NCBI RefSeq assembly: GCF_900119185.1
Contig: NZ_FPJE01000023.1
Location: 1 to 64,000, forward strand
Origin: Sinomicrobium oceani
GTDB taxonomy: Bacteria; Bacteroidota; Bacteroidia; Flavobacteriales; Flavobacteriaceae
Direction: 5' to 3'
Length of the DNA stretch: 64,000 nucleotides
Shown one piece after another: positions 18,479-29,398 of this stretch. The notes beneath the pieces were generated by a model, which did no database searches, had not been told where the DNA came from, and saw nothing but the letters and a program-made list of their open reading frames with translations. Each line of letters opens with the position of its first letter. Position 1 is the first letter of the stretch. Both the position numbers and the translations under genes were made by a program.

Positions 18479-19786
18479 TTACTCATTCAGCAAACGGTAT
18501 ATCAGCAATGCCGCACGCTGTGTCAATGCCTCAAGGGTATTGTAATTGATGGTTTCCTGGGGGGAATGGGCTCCTTCTCCCATAGCACCGAGGCTATCCA
18601 GGCAATCGACATATGCAGCTACAAAAGAAACGTCGGCCGCTCCTTTTTCGAGAGGGTCCACAGCTTCCACCGGGCCAAGTCCGAGGTCCGTGCTCACTTT
18701 ACTGAGTTTCTCCAGCAACGCTTTGTTCCCTTCTGTAGGTTCCATTGCAGGGTAACTGTCGATAAATGTAATCCCGGCACTGGTTTGCGGCAGGTTCTGA
18801 CTCACGATTTCACGCATCCGGACGCGTGCTTTTTCCTTCTGTTCTTCGGATATAAACCGGAGTCCTCCATCGACAACCGCTTTCCTGGCCACCACGTTAG
18901 ATTTTCCGAAGGCCTCCCCTTTACTTCTGGCTTCATCATAGCTCACCTCCGTACCTCCCAGTATAGCTCCCGGATTAAAAGTCAGGTAACGGTCACCTCG
19001 CACCTCGTTGTAAAAAGCATTGATAATACGCGACAATTCGAAAATGGCTCCGGCTCCTACTTCTTTACTGAAGATATCTGCGGAGTGCGCCTGTTTTCCG
19101 GTAACTTCCACCTTCCATCCGGAAGATCCTCTCCGGGCCATCGTAGCTTCACCGAAACCTCCGGAGGGTTCGAAACCCAGTGCCACATCGCTACGTTTTG
19201 CCGCTTCTATCAAATCTTTCCGGCTTACCGATAGCGGTTTTCCCGTAAATTCTTCGTCTCCCATAAGCGCTACGATGACCTGTCTGTCTTTTAAAAATCC
19301 GTTTTCGCGCAATGCTTTTAAGGCATATAATATAATGGCATCGCCTCCCTTCATATCGTTGGCTCCGGGACCGTGGGAAATACTGTCATTGACCTTCTCC
19401 ATCTTCTGAAAAGGACTATCTTCTTCAAAAACCGTATCGATATGCCCGATAAGCAATACCTTTTTTCCTTTTTTACCTGAGGTTTCCGCAAAAAGATGAC
19501 CGGCGCGGTCCATTTCCCGCGGCATATTCACCCACCGGGTATCAAAACCTATATTTTTAAACGCATCATCAAAAACCTGCCCTACTTTACGGACACCTTC
19601 GTGATTCATGGTCCCGCTGTTTATATTAACCACCTCTTCCGTAAAACGGACCTGGTCTTTAAAATTCGCGGAAATTGTTTTTACGATCTTCTTTTCCTGT
19701 CTGGTCAGATGTTGTGCGGAGAGGCTCCCGGCACTCAGAATTACAGCAGCTGCCATCGCGTTTTTAAAAACGGTTTTTAAGGACAT
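18479..19786 (-). CDS. Secreted M20-family metallopeptidase (glutamate carboxypeptidase-like)
   Basis: 435 residues from the ATG at 19786, which gives a signal peptide (MSLKTVFKNAMAAAVILSAG...SLSAQ). Metal and catalytic positions of the M20 family are visible: GHIDTVFE (His, Asp), GPGANDMKGG (bridging Asp), MGDEEFTG (catalytic Glu-Glu), and a dimerisation domain between about 190 and 310. It resembles carboxypeptidase G2-type enzymes that release C-terminal Glu or similar residues. Probably periplasmic. No operon partner. Confidence 0.9.
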   Translation of the reverse strand: MSLKTVFKNAMAAAVILSAGSLSAQHLTRQEKKIVKTISANFKDQVRFTEEVVNINSGTMNHEGVRKVGQVFDDAFKNIGFDTRWVNMPREMDRAGHLFAETSGKKGKKVLLIGHIDTVFEEDSPFQKMEKVNDSISHGPGANDMKGGDAIILYALKALRENGFLKDRQVIVALMGDEEFTGKPLSVSRKDLIEAAKRSDVALGFEPSGGFGEATMARRGSSGWKVEVTGKQAHSADIFSKEVGAGAIFELSRIINAFYNEVRGDRYLTFNPGAILGGTEVSYDEARSKGEAFGKSNVVARKAVVDGGLRFISEEQKEKARVRMREIVSQNLPQTSAGITFIDSYPAMEPTEGNKALLEKLSKVSTDLGLGPVEAVDPLEKGAADVSFVAAYVDCLDSLGAMGEGAHSPQETINYNTLEALTQRAALLIYRLLNE

Positions 19787-19955
19787 TTCGGTTTGTTTTG
19801 AGTTCGTATGCAGTAAATTTAACAATTTTAATCGACCTACCGTTCCATACATCCTTTTCGCACAGCAGGTTTCAGGCATCATGCAAAAAACCTGGCCTGA
19901 AAGGAGACTTCGCGAAAATAAAAGTTTTTTTGTTTACCCATTTCACCATCCGGTC

Positions 19956-21191
19956 TCAATCAAAGCGCATGGCCTTAGCCGGAACAATTCTGGTAATGAT
20001 ATACGAAGGAATAAGCAGCATTGCCAGACAGAGCAGCAGCGTCCCGAGGTTGAGCAATATCAGATATAGCGGAGCTATATACACCGGGACCTCGGTAACG
20101 TAATAAGTCTCCGGATCGAGAGCGACAATCCCGGAGTACTTTTGCAGCAACAACAGCCCAAGTCCCAGGAGATTCCCCCAGAATAACCCGATGGCAATCA
20201 GGTAGGCCGCATTGTATAAAAATATTTTCCGGATCATCCAGTCGTTACTTCCAAGGGCTTTAAGAATACCGATCATCCGGGTTCTTTCGAGGATCAGGAC
20301 GAGCAGAGCCGTGATCATATTGAACCCTCCCACGATAATGAGAATGCCTATAATGATCGCAATGTTAAAATCGAAAAGGCCGAGCCAGTCAAAAATCGAA
20401 GGGTATTCTTCGAGTATCGTCTCGGAGTCGAGTGTAGAAAGGGTCTTCCCGTAGATCTCGTTACCCTTTTCTTCGATAGCGTCAAAATCGGAAATGAATA
20501 CTTCAAAGTTCCCGACCTCATCCGCACTCCAGCCATTCATGCGCTGTATATGCCGTATATCGGTAAGAACGAATTTTGCATCGAACTCCTGGAAACCGCT
20601 ATCGTAAATACCGGTGATTTTAAATATCCGCTGGTTGGGCACGGTACTTTCATCATCTTTAAGAAAAAAGGTATAGAAGGTATCGTCCGTATCGAGGTGG
20701 AGCCTGTCCGCCAGGTAGCGGGATATCAGTACCTCATTATTCAGCTTACCGGTATAATCGGGCAGACGTCCTTTTACCAGGTATTCTCCGAAATATGTCC
20801 AGTCGTAATCTTTCCCTACGCCTTTGGCTATAATGCCTTCAAAAGTATCTTCGAGCCTGATAATCCCGGCTTTTGTGGCTACGGCCTGTATGTGCGTAAC
20901 ACCATCGACGTTTTGGAATTCGGGATAAAAATCCTGATCCAATGACACCGGATATACTGAGACTTCCGACTCGTTATTGTCGTAGTTATAAATGCGGATA
21001 TGTCCGTTGAAAGCTGCTATTTTCTCGCGGATCTTATGCTGTAGCCCGACTCCTGTGGCAATGGCCACCAACATCATTACAAGTCCGATAGCAATGGCGG
21101 CAATTGCAATTTTTATTATTGGTGCCGATACACTACTTTTATAATCTTTGGACTTAATGATGCGTTTCGCTATGAAAAACTCTAAATTCAA
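19956..21191 (-). CDS. LolC/E-type ABC transporter permease (FtsX family)
   Basis: 411 residues from a TTG start at 21191. This start fits the family N-terminus LNLEFFIAKRIIKSKDYKSS, and a TAttTTTG element lies 25 bp upstream; the longer upstream frame would run through the NamZ gene. There is one N-terminal span, a periplasmic domain, and three C-terminal spans with LERTRMIGILKALGSNDWMI, the FtsX coupling motif. It resembles the permeases that release lipoproteins for transport to the outer membrane, though no LolD ATPase is adjacent. Confidence 0.88.
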   Translation of the reverse strand: MNLEFFIAKRIIKSKDYKSSVSAPIIKIAIAAIAIGLVMMLVAIATGVGLQHKIREKIAAFNGHIRIYNYDNNESEVSVYPVSLDQDFYPEFQNVDGVTHIQAVATKAGIIRLEDTFEGIIAKGVGKDYDWTYFGEYLVKGRLPDYTGKLNNEVLISRYLADRLHLDTDDTFYTFFLKDDESTVPNQRIFKITGIYDSGFQEFDAKFVLTDIRHIQRMNGWSADEVGNFEVFISDFDAIEEKGNEIYGKTLSTLDSETILEEYPSIFDWLGLFDFNIAIIIGILIIVGGFNMITALLVLILERTRMIGILKALGSNDWMIRKIFLYNAAYLIAIGLFWGNLLGLGLLLLQKYSGIVALDPETYYVTEVPVYIAPLYLILLNLGTLLLCLAMLLIPSYIITRIVPAKAMRFD

Positions 21192-21215
21192 CGGGCCTTT
21201 TTGTTTTACAAACCC

Positions 21216-21223
21216 CAAAAATA
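21216..21223 (-). promoter_or_regulatory. -7 element for the LolC/E-like gene (TAttTTTG)
   Basis: Exact TAnnTTTG on the minus strand, 25 bp before the TTG start; it supports that start. Confidence 0.45.
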
Positions 21224-21327
21224 CATTTTTATTACGGTTCTTTTCCGAAATTCTGCAAAAGGGTATGCGCCATGTTTTTGCCATATTGTCCGGAAATGGA
21301 GTCGGAAGGCATGTAAGGCCAGCACTT

Positions 21328-22560
21328 ATGAACTTCAAGGTGTTGCTTTTCATTTTCTTTCTTACCAGCTGCGGACAGCAGGCTTCCTCCAGGAACACGG
21401 AAACCCCGGAAACTGCAAAAGAGCCTGTTATCCCTGCCATAGCTACGATAAACACAGGGGCCGACCGGACCGCCGAATACCTTCCCCTGCTCCGGGGGAA
21501 ACGGGTAGGAATCGTTGCCAACCCCTCGAGTATTATCTTTAAAGACGAAGATAAAAAAGCGTATGTTCATCTTGTAGACAGTTTATTGAGCCGGGGGGTC
21601 GACATCCGTAAAGTTTTTGCCCCGGAGCACGGATTCCGCGGCAATGTAGAAGCCGGGGGCACCGTAAAAGACGGGAAAGATCCGAAAACGGGACTCCCCG
21701 TGCTGTCCATTTACGGCAACAACAAGAAGCCCAAACCGGAACAATTGAAAGATATTGACATCCTTCTTTTTGACCTGCAGGACGTAGGTGTACGTTTTTA
21801 TACTTACATTTCCACGCTGCATTACGTTATGGAAGCCTGTGCCGAGGCGGGAAAATCTATTGTGATTCTCGACCGCCCTAACCCGAACGGTCACTTTACG
21901 GACGGGCCTGTCCTCAACCCGAAATACAAAAGCTTTATCGGGATGCATCCCATACCCGTAGCTCACGGTATGACCATAGGAGAGTATGCATTGATGATCA
22001 ACGGGGAGAAATGGCTGGCCAACGGAATACAATGTCCTGTAGCGGTAATTACATGCACCGGTTACACCAAGGACATGCCTTATGATTTGCCGGTAAGGCC
22101 CTCTCCCAACCTTCCGAACGCCCAGTCCATCAACCTGTATCCGAGCACCTGCTTTTTCGAAGGCACTAATGTCAATGAAGGCCGTGGCACGGACAAACAG
22201 TTTCAGGTGTACGGTTCTCCGTATCTTCCGGCGGAAAAATATCCCTATACATATACACCCCAACCCAATGCAGGATCCAAAGACCCAAAAAACAAAGGAA
22301 AGGTTTGTCACGGAGAAGATCTCTCGGGCACGGAAAGGCTACATCGGATTGAGCTCAGATGGCTTATCGGTGCTTACCGCAATACGACTAAAAAGGAGGC
22401 ATTTTTCACCGATTTCTTTGTAAAACTGGCAGGGACACCTCAACTCCGGCAACAGATCGAAGCAGGGGTAACAGAAGACGAGATCAGGGAAAGCTGGCGG
22501 GAAGGCCTGGAGAGATTTGCCAAAACACGTCAAAAATATCTGCTCTACAAAGATTCGTAA
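21328..22560 (+). CDS. namZ: Exo-beta-N-acetylmuramidase NamZ (DUF1343), lipoprotein
   Basis: 410 residues from the ATG at 21328, which yields a lipoprotein signal (MNFKVLLFIFFLTSCGQQ; lipobox LTSC). The mature part has the DUF1343 hallmarks: RVGIVANPSS, APEHGFRG, LSIYG, DIDILLFDLQDVGVRFYTYI, ILDRPNPNG and EGTNVNEGRGTD. NamZ enzymes remove terminal MurNAc from muropeptide-derived sugars in cell-wall recycling. Anchored in the envelope, it is transcribed divergently from the LolC/E-like gene. Confidence 0.92.
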   Translation: MNFKVLLFIFFLTSCGQQASSRNTETPETAKEPVIPAIATINTGADRTAEYLPLLRGKRVGIVANPSSIIFKDEDKKAYVHLVDSLLSRGVDIRKVFAPEHGFRGNVEAGGTVKDGKDPKTGLPVLSIYGNNKKPKPEQLKDIDILLFDLQDVGVRFYTYISTLHYVMEACAEAGKSIVILDRPNPNGHFTDGPVLNPKYKSFIGMHPIPVAHGMTIGEYALMINGEKWLANGIQCPVAVITCTGYTKDMPYDLPVRPSPNLPNAQSINLYPSTCFFEGTNVNEGRGTDKQFQVYGSPYLPAEKYPYTYTPQPNAGSKDPKNKGKVCHGEDLSGTERLHRIELRWLIGAYRNTTKKEAFFTDFFVKLAGTPQLRQQIEAGVTEDEIRESWREGLERFAKTRQKYLLYKDS

Positions 22561-22574
22561 TCATTTGACCATAT

Positions 22575-22612
22575 AAAAAATTGCCCGGAAGTCCAACAAA
22601 GGTTCCGGGCAA
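22575..22612 (-). terminator. asnB terminator
   Basis: On the minus strand TTGCCCGGAA / TTCCGGGCAA stem with a 12-nt loop, followed by TTTTTTATAT. On the + strand no T tract follows, so it serves asnB rather than namZ. Confidence 0.8.
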
Positions 22613-22640
22613 CTCTATATAGCTGGCTGGTTCTTTACTT

Positions 22641-24302
22641 TCAGATGGCAGCTTTGGCTTTCTCTACGGCAATAGTCGTATCTGCCTTTACGTGTGCCGA
22701 GTTCGCACGACCACTGGGGTCGGTGTTTTCCTGCCATTTCGGTATCCATCTTTTTACCGTTCTGGCCGCACTGTCCTGAGGGAAATGTTTGTGGAAAATT
22801 TCACGATAGAAGAAAGCTTCCTTGGTGGCCGGGGTATTTACCGGATACTTTTCTGCTGCCGTAGCCAGTTGTTCGTCGGTTACCTGTGCGGCGCAATGCG
22901 CTATCAGGGTATCGATCCAGTTATATCCTACGCCGTCAGAAAACTGTTCCTTCTGTCTCCACAGTACTTCATCCGGAAGGAATGGACGTTCGGGAGTGTC
23001 AAAAGCTTTTCTTAGAATGTATTTCTCTACACCATCGTATGTTTTGGGCTGCTTGAATTCGGGCATGATCTCCATAGCCGTCTGCAGGAACGATTTGTCC
23101 AGGAAGGGAACACGTGCCTCCAGTCCGTGTGCCATGGTACTTTTGTCCGCACGCAGGCAATCTGCCGTCGAGAGTTTTTGTACCCTGTCTATGGTTTCTT
23201 TCTGAAAATCCTGGGCAGACGGAGCGTTTCTGAAATAAAGGTATCCTCCAAAGATCTCATCGGCACCTTCTCCGCTCAAGACCACTTTTACGCCTATATC
23301 GGTAATCGCCTTACTCATAAAATACATCGGAGTGGACGCTCTGATGGAAGTAACGTCATACGTTTCCAGGTGCCATACCAGTTTTTCCAGAATCTCTATT
23401 CCGTCTTCTATGGTAAAGTATATTTCGTGATGCTCCGTACCGAGATATTCCGCTACCTTACGTGCAGCTATAAGATCGGGAGCATCGGCATCAAGTCCTA
23501 TGGAAAAGGAATGTAGCTTTTGTCCTGTTCCTTCCAGCAACCTGCAGGCTATGGAGGAAGTCAGGGAAGAATCCAGCCCGCCGGAGAGCAAAACCCCAAG
23601 CGGCACATCACTCATCAGACGTTTTTTGGTCGCTGCGATCAGGCTTTCTCTCAGTTTATCGAGATCCAGGTCTTCGGTTGCTGTCTCATAATCGAACCAT
23701 TCCGGGGTGAAATAGCGGACAAAACCGGTTTTCGGCGTGTAAAAATGTCCGGGAGGAAATGTGGAGAATTCCACACACTGGTCGGCGATGACTTTCATTT
23801 CGGAAGAAAAATACATTCTTCCTTCGGCATCTGCTCCGTAATACAAAGGTTTAACCCCGATCGGGTCTCTTCCTGCTATAAAATCGTCCCCGTCAATCAC
23901 TACAAAGGCAAAAACACCATCCAGTTTGTTGCAAAAATCATAACCAAACTCTTCGTAAAGGTGAACGATCACTTCCGAATCGGAAGTTGTTCTGAAGGTA
24001 TGATCTTTCAGTTCGTTTTCTCTTAACGCTTTGTGGTTGTATATTTCACCGTTATGTACCATCCATGCACTGTCTGTTCCCTGGATAGGCTGTTTTCCGG
24101 TATGAAGATCTATAATAGAAAGCCTTTCATGGCTCAATATATGTCCGTTCTCGGTAAGGTGCAGATCACTTTCATCGGGACCTCTGTGCCCCATTCTTTT
24201 CGACATCTCTTTGATCAACACGGTATCCAATGCAGGTTTTCTCTCAATACTTGTACCTTCTTGTGTATACGTTCCGTTGATTATCGCTAATATTCCACAC
24301 AT
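22641..24302 (-). CDS. asnB: Asparagine synthetase B (glutamine-hydrolysing)
   Basis: 553 residues, the AsnB length. MCGIL gives the N-terminal nucleophile Cys2 of the glutaminase domain (to about residue 190); the synthetase domain has the PP-loop LLSGGLDSSL, LSGEGADEIFGGY and the conserved KEQFSDGVGY near the C-terminus. It makes Asn from Asp, ATP and Gln in the cytosol. It is monocistronic, with its own terminator. Confidence 0.97.
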   Translation of the reverse strand: MCGILAIINGTYTQEGTSIERKPALDTVLIKEMSKRMGHRGPDESDLHLTENGHILSHERLSIIDLHTGKQPIQGTDSAWMVHNGEIYNHKALRENELKDHTFRTTSDSEVIVHLYEEFGYDFCNKLDGVFAFVVIDGDDFIAGRDPIGVKPLYYGADAEGRMYFSSEMKVIADQCVEFSTFPPGHFYTPKTGFVRYFTPEWFDYETATEDLDLDKLRESLIAATKKRLMSDVPLGVLLSGGLDSSLTSSIACRLLEGTGQKLHSFSIGLDADAPDLIAARKVAEYLGTEHHEIYFTIEDGIEILEKLVWHLETYDVTSIRASTPMYFMSKAITDIGVKVVLSGEGADEIFGGYLYFRNAPSAQDFQKETIDRVQKLSTADCLRADKSTMAHGLEARVPFLDKSFLQTAMEIMPEFKQPKTYDGVEKYILRKAFDTPERPFLPDEVLWRQKEQFSDGVGYNWIDTLIAHCAAQVTDEQLATAAEKYPVNTPATKEAFFYREIFHKHFPQDSAARTVKRWIPKWQENTDPSGRANSAHVKADTTIAVEKAKAAI

Positions 24303-24553
24303 AACACTTTGTTTTTAGTTTCTAATTACAATGCAAATATTAGTTTTAACTTTCATTTTAAAAACCAATTACACCAAAACAGTTACACAAAAAACATCAT
24401 AAACATCGATTTTATTCCAAATGAAACATAAACATAAGCAAAAGCTTACTATAATGAACAAACTGTAAGAAACGTGGTCATTCTGCAGCGGTATAGTGGG
24501 CTGCAAAAAGTAAGTTGCTCATTCCGGCACAGGTGATGGTGAGGTTATTTCAC

Positions 24554-25492
24554 TCAGAAACTGATATGCGGCACTTTTTTCCTGAGGGCTTCGATGCGGC
24601 GTTGCAGTTGGTCCAGAAAGCGGAGATGTTGTTCGGAGTCGGGAGCAAAAGGTCTGTGAGAACGTCCTTTCCTGATGGCATCCACTTCTTTCATTACCGG
24701 AACAGCTTCCGGGGAAATGTGGTTTTGAGTGAATTTTTCCCAGATATAATCGATAGCGGTCTTACCGGGATGTATCATATCTTCCGCATAAAACCGGTAA
24801 TCCCGGAGTTCATCCATCACAATCTCGTACGAAGGAAAATAGGTGTCTTCTTCCAGAACGCTATGCAGCGCCGTAATGAGGTGCGCTTTGCTACGCTGAT
24901 TTTCGACAAAACCGTCTTTCAGGTGCCTGACGGGAGAAATGGTAAAAATAAGATGTATACCGGGATTGACAGCACGGAGGTTTTCCCGGATGCGGATGAT
25001 ATCTTCCTCTATAGCCGTTACGGAGGCCAGTTCTTTAGAAAACCGGCTTTGCGGCACCTTATGACAGTTGGCTACCAGGATTCCGGTTTCATTAAGCCGG
25101 TATCCCCATGCCGTTCCTAAGGTTATGATCACATGTGTTGCGGTGCGGAGATAGTCTGAGGTATTGGCTATGGTTTTATTAATTCCCGTTACGACTTCCC
25201 CGGGAGTGTTCCCGCTCCTGTCGGAATGGGTATCAAAGCAATGCCAGCGTCCGTTATGCTGAAAAATATCGCCTTCGGTGTAGCCCTGCCCGGTTTTTAT
25301 CCTTTCTGTGAGATTGGCTATGGCGGCGGGATGAAACAATATCCCGAAAGGATTCTGTAACTCCCGGAATTTGAAATAACGTAGTTTCTCTCCCATGTGT
25401 TCTACAAAACAGGAACCCAGCAACACGATTCCGGAATTGTAATCCAGAAGATTGTTGCCGGGCTTCATGGGTATTTGTGTCTGAAACTTCAA
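24554..25492 (-). CDS. GSCFA-domain protein
   Basis: 312 residues. The eponymous motif is in GIVLLGSCFVEHMG (about residues 23-36), followed by NPFGILFHPAAI. Later conserved pieces are LGTAWGYRL, VSPVRHLKDG and DMIHPGKTAIDYIWEKF. The GSCFA domain is an SGNH/GDSL-hydrolase relative common in Bacteroidetes and Proteobacteria; a Ser in GSC and the DxxH-like block (EDMIHP) would fit an esterase or acyltransferase, but the substrate is unknown. It lies 22 bp downstream of alaS on the same strand and is probably co-transcribed. Confidence 0.9.
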   Translation of the reverse strand: MKFQTQIPMKPGNNLLDYNSGIVLLGSCFVEHMGEKLRYFKFRELQNPFGILFHPAAIANLTERIKTGQGYTEGDIFQHNGRWHCFDTHSDRSGNTPGEVVTGINKTIANTSDYLRTATHVIITLGTAWGYRLNETGILVANCHKVPQSRFSKELASVTAIEEDIIRIRENLRAVNPGIHLIFTISPVRHLKDGFVENQRSKAHLITALHSVLEEDTYFPSYEIVMDELRDYRFYAEDMIHPGKTAIDYIWEKFTQNHISPEAVPVMKEVDAIRKGRSHRPFAPDSEQHLRFLDQLQRRIEALRKKVPHISF

Positions 25493-25514
25493 AATCCTGT
25501 GACTTTGCGAAAGG

Positions 25515-28130
25515 TTATTTCAAAAAATCTCTGGCTTTTTCCAGTGCCTGCGGGATACCGCCCGGATTTTTTCCTCCGGCCGTTGCAAAAAAGGCCTGGC
25601 CACCGCCACCACCCTGAATGAGTTTTCCGAGTTCGCGGACCACCTGTCCGGCATGGAGCGATCTTGCTTCGGCAAGTTCTTTGGAAATATAACAGGTTAG
25701 CAATGCCTTACCTTCCTGTTCGGCTGCAAACACGATAAACAGGTCCTGGTATTCCCGTCCCAGATCAAACGCCAGGTCTTTAACTGCGGCAGCATCGAGG
25801 TCTATTCGTGTAGCCAGAAAACGTACTCCGTTCATTTCTTCCAGTTGATTACGGAGCTCCCCCTTGAGATTTTTGGCTTTGTCCTTCAGCAGGCTTTCCA
25901 CCTGTTTTCTGAGCGTGCTGTTCTCCTCCTGTAAGGTAGAGATAGCCTTTATGGGATCGCTTGCATTTTTAAGCATATTTTTTACCGTCCTGAACGTATC
26001 GGCCTGGGAGGTAAAATAGTCTTTGGCAGCATCAAGCGTTATCGCTTCGATACGGCGGATACCGGAGGCCACGGCACTTTCGCCGGTAATAATAAAATGC
26101 CATATATCAGCGGTATTCCCTACATGTGTTCCTCCGCATAACTCCATACTTTTACCGAAGCGAATCGCCCGGACGGTATCTCCGTACTTTTCACCGAAAA
26201 GTGCCATCGCCCCTTCGTCGATAGCCTGTTGAAAAGGTACATTGCGTTTTTCTTCGAGCGGAAGCTGCTCCCTGATCCTGGCATTTACAAAATCTTCCAC
26301 GGCCTGTAATTCTTCCGGGCTCACTTTACTGAAGTGAGAAAAGTCGAACCGCAGGTGATCGTTATGTACCATGGAACCTTTTTGCTCCACATGCTCACCC
26401 AGCACTTTTCGGAGTGCCTGGTGCAAAAGGTGTGTTGCGGTATGGTTTGCGGATGTTCTTCTGCGCTGATTGTTATCGACCACCGCCCGGAATGTCGCTT
26501 CGGGGTCTCGCGGCAGGTTCCTGGTAAGGTGGATAATGAGGTTATTTTCCTTTTTCGTATCTACGATATATACAACATCGCCGTTGGATGCTTCTATATA
26601 TCCTTTGTCACCTACCTGTCCGCCACCTTCGGGATAGAACGGGGTCAGGTTAAAGACTACCTGGTACATCTCACCGTCTTTTTTGCTTTTTACGGCGCGG
26701 TAACGGGTAATTTTCACCTGGGTATCGAGTATATCATACCCCACGAATTCTTCTTCATCGTCTTCGGCCAGCACGACCCAGTCGCCGGTAGTAACCGATG
26801 TTGCGGCACGTGACCGTTCTTTCTGTTTCTGAAGTTCCTTTTCGAAACCTTCCGTATCCAGGCTGTATCCTTTTTCTCCCAGGATAAGTGCTGTAAGATC
26901 TATAGGGAAGCCATAGGTATCGTAGAGTTCGAAGGCTTTGGCCCCGGATATATGATTGTCCCTGGCGGAAACCATAATCGTATCGAGCAATACCAGCCCC
27001 TGATCGAGCGTCTTCAGAAAGGATTGTTCTTCTTCCCTGATGACATTGACCACCAGGTTTTTCTGGGATCGTATTTCGGGGAATGCCTGATGCATCTGAT
27101 TGCTCAGGGTATCGACGAGTTTGTATATAAAAGGTTCTTTGGTGCCCAGAAAGGTAAAACCATACCGGATGGCCCGCCTCAGTATCCTCCGGATCACATA
27201 GCCTGCACCTGTGTTGCTGGGTAACTGCCCGTCTGCAATGGCAAACGCCACAGCCCTGACATGATCGGCGATGACCCTCACCGCTATATCTGTTTTCTCT
27301 TCTTTCCCATAAGGAACATTGGTAATGGCTTCGATCTCGCGGATCAACGGAGTGAACACATCGGTATCGTAATTACTCTGTACGCCCTGCAAAACCATAC
27401 ATAGTCTTTCAAAGCCCATCCCGGTATCCACATGCCTTGCCGGCAGCTTTTCAAGAGAACCGTCTGCTTTACGGTTAAATTCCATAAAGACGAGATTCCA
27501 GATCTCCACAACCTGCGGGTGGTCTTTGTTTACCAGTTCTCTTCCGGAAATTCTACTGCGTTCTTCCGCTGAGCGTATGTCGATATGGATTTCGGAGCAT
27601 GGCCCGCAAGGCCCCTGGTCTCCCATTTCCCAGAAGTTATCTTTTTTGCTTCCCGGAATGATCCGGTCTTCCGGCACGATTTCCTTCCATAGTTTACGGG
27701 CTTCACCGTCTTCCGCAAGGCCGTCATCGGACGCTCCTTCGAAAAAGGTAACATAAAGCCGGTCTTTGTCTATCCCGAATTCTTCGGTCAGGAGTTCCCA
27801 CGCCCAGGCAATAGCTTCTTTTTTAAAATAATCCCCGAAACTCCAGTTACCCAGCATTTCAAACATGGTATGGTGATAGGTGTCTTTACCTACTTCCTCC
27901 AGGTCATTGTGCTTTCCGCTTACCCGAAGGCACTTTTGAGAATCAGTTACCCGGACAGCCACCGGTTTTTTGTTCCCGAGGAAATACTCCTTGAACTGAT
28001 TCATCCCCGCATTGGTAAACATCAGGGTCGGGTCGTCCTTGATAACCATGGGAGCCGAAGGTACGATGGAATGTTGCTTTTCTTCAAAAAACGATAAAAA
28101 ACGCTTTCTTATTTCTTGTGATGTCATCAT
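25515..28130 (-). CDS. alaS: Alanyl-tRNA synthetase
   Basis: 871 residues, full length. Class II catalytic domain at the N-terminus ([35 protein letters not shown]), tRNA recognition, the editing domain with zinc/hydrolytic HxxxH in [12 protein letters not shown] and the CGGTH motif, and a C-Ala domain ending in [16 protein letters not shown]. It charges tRNA-Ala and edits Ser/Gly. The GSCFA gene follows in the same direction. Confidence 0.97.
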   Translation of the reverse strand: MMTSQEIRKRFLSFFEEKQHSIVPSAPMVIKDDPTLMFTNAGMNQFKEYFLGNKKPVAVRVTDSQKCLRVSGKHNDLEEVGKDTYHHTMFEMLGNWSFGDYFKKEAIAWAWELLTEEFGIDKDRLYVTFFEGASDDGLAEDGEARKLWKEIVPEDRIIPGSKKDNFWEMGDQGPCGPCSEIHIDIRSAEERSRISGRELVNKDHPQVVEIWNLVFMEFNRKADGSLEKLPARHVDTGMGFERLCMVLQGVQSNYDTDVFTPLIREIEAITNVPYGKEEKTDIAVRVIADHVRAVAFAIADGQLPSNTGAGYVIRRILRRAIRYGFTFLGTKEPFIYKLVDTLSNQMHQAFPEIRSQKNLVVNVIREEEQSFLKTLDQGLVLLDTIMVSARDNHISGAKAFELYDTYGFPIDLTALILGEKGYSLDTEGFEKELQKQKERSRAATSVTTGDWVVLAEDDEEEFVGYDILDTQVKITRYRAVKSKKDGEMYQVVFNLTPFYPEGGGQVGDKGYIEASNGDVVYIVDTKKENNLIIHLTRNLPRDPEATFRAVVDNNQRRRTSANHTATHLLHQALRKVLGEHVEQKGSMVHNDHLRFDFSHFSKVSPEELQAVEDFVNARIREQLPLEEKRNVPFQQAIDEGAMALFGEKYGDTVRAIRFGKSMELCGGTHVGNTADIWHFIITGESAVASGIRRIEAITLDAAKDYFTSQADTFRTVKNMLKNASDPIKAISTLQEENSTLRKQVESLLKDKAKNLKGELRNQLEEMNGVRFLATRIDLDAAAVKDLAFDLGREYQDLFIVFAAEQEGKALLTCYISKELAEARSLHAGQVVRELGKLIQGGGGGQAFFATAGGKNPGGIPQALEKARDFLK

Positions 28131-28247
28131 GTTCTTTTAGATGCTGTTTGCCGGTTTGTTAACAGGCCGTAAAGTTAAAAGAAAATATCGCTTCACCAGT
28201 TCTGAAACGGTTTCTTCCTCTACGGAAATCTTAACCTTTTCTAAAAA

Positions 28248-28279
28248 TTGCGGTAACTCGAAAACAATTTTTATCTTTG
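28248..28279 (+). promoter_or_regulatory. Promoter of the M23 peptidase gene
   Basis: TTG (28248-28250), a 21-bp spacer, then TAtcTTTG (28272-28279). This fits the flavobacterial TTG-N17-23-TAnnTTTG pattern. The leader would be about 85 nt. Confidence 0.6.
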
Positions 28280-28369
28280 TTCGTTACGTAGGTATATCGC
28301 GTTGAGCAAAAAGGGCTTTACCGGCATATAAACCTATTTACACGGGGCAAAAATAGAATATTTTAATTT

Positions 28370-29347
28370 ATGTCGAAGGTAAAATATTATTACGATCAGG
28401 AGACACTTTCGTACCGGAAAATAGAAGTAAAAAAGGGTAAGAAAATACGAAACTTCCTCGTTTTCCTCCTGGCAGCGTTCCTGTTTGGCATGATAGGCCT
28501 TTTTACCTTACTCAATACCGGACTGGTCAACACTCCAAAAGAATTGTCCACCACGAGAGAACTTAAACAATACGAACTTCAGTTTGAGATCCTGAACAAA
28601 AAGATGGAGCAAATGGAGAAGGTACTCGGAAATATAGAAGAGCGGGACAATAATATATATCGGCTGTATTTCGAGGCCAGCCCTATCCCGGAAGAACAAA
28701 GAAAGGCCGGGTTCGGCGGAGTAAACCGATACCAGACACTGGAAGGATTTGACAATTCGAAAATTATAAAAAATACAACGAGAAGACTTGAAATACTACA
28801 AAAGCAACTTGTGGTACAATCCAAATCTCTCGATGAAATTACAAAACTGGCCGAAAACAAGGAAAAACTGTTGGCTACGATCCCGGCCATACAACCGGTA
28901 AACAACAAAGACCTGAAACGGATGGCTTCGGGTTACGGATGGCGGACAGACCCTTTTACCAAAGCCAGAAAAATGCACTGGGGCATGGATTTCTCTGCAT
29001 CGAGGGGGACGCCCGTATACGCTACCGGGGACGGAGTGGTTAAAAGGTCGGACAACAGGGCTGCCGGATACGGAAATCACATTCGTATAGAACACGGTTT
29101 CGGTTATGAAAGTCTTTATGCCCACCTCAGCAAGTACAATGTAAGAAAAGGACAAAAAGTAAAACGGGGAGATCTCATCGGCTATGTGGGAAGTACGGGA
29201 CGGTCGGAAGCTCCACACCTCCACTACGAGGTTTTTAAAGACGGACAGCGGATCAACCCGCTCAATTTCTATTACGGAAGCTTAACTCCTGCGGAATACG
29301 AAGAGCTGCTGCATGTGGCTTCACAGGAAAACCAGTCGCTCGATTAA
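28370..29347 (+). CDS. M23-family peptidoglycan metallopeptidase, membrane-anchored
   Basis: 325 residues. One membrane anchor (about 27-49), a coiled-coil region (about 60-170, e.g. ELKQYELQFEILNKKMEQME), then a LytM domain. Zinc ligands are visible in HWGMDFSASRGTPVYA (HxxxD) and the HxH in APHLHYEV. It is probably a cell-wall endopeptidase or, as often for anchored coiled-coil LytM proteins, a morphology or division factor. It is followed 52 bp later by a MerR gene, the same pair seen, as I recall, in other Flavobacteria. Confidence 0.93.
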   Translation: MSKVKYYYDQETLSYRKIEVKKGKKIRNFLVFLLAAFLFGMIGLFTLLNTGLVNTPKELSTTRELKQYELQFEILNKKMEQMEKVLGNIEERDNNIYRLYFEASPIPEEQRKAGFGGVNRYQTLEGFDNSKIIKNTTRRLEILQKQLVVQSKSLDEITKLAENKEKLLATIPAIQPVNNKDLKRMASGYGWRTDPFTKARKMHWGMDFSASRGTPVYATGDGVVKRSDNRAAGYGNHIRIEHGFGYESLYAHLSKYNVRKGQKVKRGDLIGYVGSTGRSEAPHLHYEVFKDGQRINPLNFYYGSLTPAEYEELLHVASQENQSLD

Positions 29348-29398
29348 CGGTTATTAAAAAAACAAACGTATATTTAGTATATAATTTGCTTTAGCACC